This document shows, one piece after another, positions 6,371 to 7,411 of a DNA stretch of 7,411 nt; position 1 is the stretch's first letter, and each line of letters begins with the position of its first letter. Origin of the DNA: Actinomycetota bacterium (GTDB taxonomy: Bacteria; Actinomycetota; Geothermincolia; Fen-727; Anoxymicrobiaceae); contig JAENXM010000081.1 in assembly GCA_016649525.1 (NCBI GenBank), positions 1-7,411 on the forward strand. The letters are read 5' to 3'. Under the pieces are notes generated by a model, which saw only the letters and a program-made list of their open reading frames with translations, was not told the DNA's origin and searched no databases. The position numbers and the translations under genes are program-made.

Positions 6371-6985
6371 TCAAACCTCCACGCCGCTTTTATCGGTCTT
6401 TCGCGCCATATCGATGAAATACCGGTGGATACGGACGTCCCCCGTCAGCTCCGGGTGAAAAGCTGCGAGCAGAAAGTGGCCGTCCCTTGCCATCACTACC
6501 CCCTGACTGACCCTGGCCATGACCTCTACGAGCTCCCCGGTCTCCACTATCAAAGGAGCCCTTATGAAGACTGCCCTGAAGGGGCGGTCCTCGTCCTCGA
6601 TGCCGAGGACCTCGATGTCCTGCTCGAACGAATCGACCTGCCTCCCGAACGCGTTGCGGTTGACGGTGACGTCCGCAAGCTCCACCAGCGTGCCATGCCT
6701 GCCCTTGACCCTGCGGGCCAGAAGGATCAACCCGGCGCACGTGCCGAAGATCGGAACCCCCTGGGCACCCAGGCTCCGCAGCGCGTCGGTAAAGCCGTAC
6801 TTATCAACTAGTTTTCCGATCGTGGTGCTTTCTCCTCCAGGGATTATCAGCCCGTTAACACCGTTAAGCCCGGAGGGGCGCTTGATGCCGATCCCCCGGG
6901 CCCCGCAGCTTTCTATCATTTCCAGGTGTTCACGCACCGCTCCCTGGAGAGCGAGCACCCCGATTGTTATACCGTTACCAGCCAC
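6371..6985 (-). CDS. pdxT: Pyridoxal 5'-phosphate synthase glutaminase subunit
   Basis: PdxT hydrolyses glutamine and passes ammonia to PdxS in the 24-subunit PLP synthase. The 204-aa product is a class I (triad) glutaminase. It starts with IGVLALQGAVREH (8-20), has the PGGESTT loop at 49-55 and the nucleophile Cys83 in GTCAGLILLA. The QVDSFEQD segment (116-123) and the catalytic His177 and Glu179 in FHPE follow, completing the Cys-His-Glu triad. The start is a GTG at 6985, inside the last codons of pdxS, giving an 11-nt overlap. No Shine-Dalgarno is visible, so reinitiation after pdxS is likely. A later GTG (residue 10) would cut into the first beta strand and is less likely. It is followed after 1 nt by yebC. 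Confidence 0.96.
   Translation of the reverse strand: MAGNGITIGVLALQGAVREHLEMIESCGARGIGIKRPSGLNGVNGLIIPGGESTTIGKLVDKYGFTDALRSLGAQGVPIFGTCAGLILLARRVKGRHGTLVELADVTVNRNAFGRQVDSFEQDIEVLGIEDEDRPFRAVFIRAPLIVETGELVEVMARVSQGVVMARDGHFLLAAFHPELTGDVRIHRYFIDMARKTDKSGVEV
6376..6380 (-). promoter_or_regulatory. Ribosome-binding site for yebC
   Basis: GGAGG on the minus strand is 6 nt before the ATG at 6369. It lies within the last codons of pdxT, so translation of the two genes is likely coupled. It is the best-spaced Shine-Dalgarno in the window. Confidence 0.75.
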
Positions 6986-7392
6986 GGAACTGAATAAGGT
7001 TCTCCTTCGCGATCTCGCCTATCTCAAGGCCTCGCATCGCATCGCCGAGTCCCCTTGACACCCGGGCGATGAGTTCGGGGTCGTTGAAATGGGTGGTGGC
7101 CTCGACGATGGCCCGCGCGCGCTCGGCCGGGTTCTCGCTCTTGAAAATGCCCGACCCGACGAAGACGCCGTCGGCTCCCAGCTGCATCATCATGGCTGCG
7201 TCGGGCGGTGTCGCTATACCTCCCGCCGAGAAGTTGACAACGGGGAGCTTCCCCGCACGAGCTACCTCGATGACAAGCTCGTGGGGAGCGCGCAGTTCCT
7301 TTGCGGCCGCCATCAACTCTTCCTGCCGCAGGGTCGTAAGCCTCGCTATCTCTCCGTTGATAGCCCTCATGTGCCGTACGGCCTCCACCACG
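6975..7392 (-). CDS. pdxS: Pyridoxal 5'-phosphate synthase lyase subunit, C-terminal part
   Basis: PdxS condenses ribose 5-phosphate (or ribulose 5-phosphate), glyceraldehyde 3-phosphate and ammonia into PLP on a TIM barrel. Only the last 138 residues or so are present, roughly the second half of a protein usually near 295 aa. They include VVEAVRHMR, LPVVNFSAGGIATPPDAA and the phosphate-binding GADGVFVGSGIF, ending in the usual IQFRGW. The part carrying the two catalytic lysines lies beyond the contig end. The gene is cut off, not mutated: the reading frame runs into a sequencing adapter at 7393, so the apparent ATG-started N-terminus MCIRDS is artefactual. The residue before VVEAV, read as Ser, would be expected to be Asn (GTGNVVEAV) in the native gene. 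Confidence 0.95.
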
Positions 7393-7411
7393 CTGTCTCT
7401 TATACACATCT
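7393..7411. other. Residual Illumina Nextera adapter (Tn5 mosaic end)
   Basis: The terminal 19 bases CTGTCTCTTATACACATCT are the exact reverse complement of the Tn5 mosaic-end adapter used in Nextera libraries, a standard adapter-trimming string. It sits exactly at the end of the contig and interrupts a highly conserved coding region, so it is library contamination, not genome. Translation in two frames gives the known artefact peptides MCIRDS and MYKRQ. Confidence 0.97.

Noticed and set aside
5674..6417. 247-codon open frame on the plus strand
   Set aside because: It is antisense to yebC and the end of pdxT, with composition expected of a complementary-strand shadow.
7393..7409. ATG-initiated N-terminus (MCIRDS) for the pdxS fragment
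   Set aside because: It is encoded by the sequencing adapter; the true gene continues beyond the window.

Overview
The window is a GC-rich bacterial stretch with one gene cluster read entirely from the minus strand (right to left). It looks like a contig end: the last 19 bases (7393-7411) match the Illumina Nextera transposon-end adapter, so genuine sequence probably stops at 7392. In transcription order the genes are pdxS (3' part only), pdxT, yebC, ruvC, ruvA, ruvB, queH, queA, tgt, then a roughly 190-bp gap holding a palindromic element and a candidate promoter, then yajC. All are recognisable from family motifs. Spacing is tight from pdxS through tgt (overlaps or gaps of 35 nt or less), which suggests one operon.

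The order pdxS-pdxT-yebC-ruvC-ruvA-ruvB leading to yajC is the arrangement I know from Actinomycetota, for example Streptomyces. The queA-tgt pair between ruvB and yajC is instead the Bacillota-like arrangement. Together with the non-orthologous reductase QueH, this suggests a deep-branching actinobacterial lineage (for example a Geothermincolia- or Aquicultoria-like uncultured group). That placement is inference from synteny; no rRNA is present.

Region by region: 6975-7392 and 6371-6985 encode the two subunits of the ribose-5-phosphate-dependent PLP synthase. 5614-6369 is YebC, a TACO1-family translation factor. 3461-5594 is the complete RuvCAB Holliday-junction machinery. 1858-3425 together with tgt (731-1858) form a late queuosine module: Tgt inserts preQ1 at tRNA position 34, QueA builds epoxyqueuosine, and QueH reduces it to queuosine. 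59-538 is YajC, the accessory subunit of the Sec holotranslocon, with an unusually long acidic tail; secD/secF would be expected just beyond position 1.

Most of the window is ordinary housekeeping DNA and I see no undescribed defence or enzymatic system. The most interesting non-coding object is a 120-bp element (634-753) with perfect 26-bp terminal inverted repeats and two internal hairpins. It appears to have landed at the 3' end of tgt and to supply that gene's last seven codons and its stop codon.
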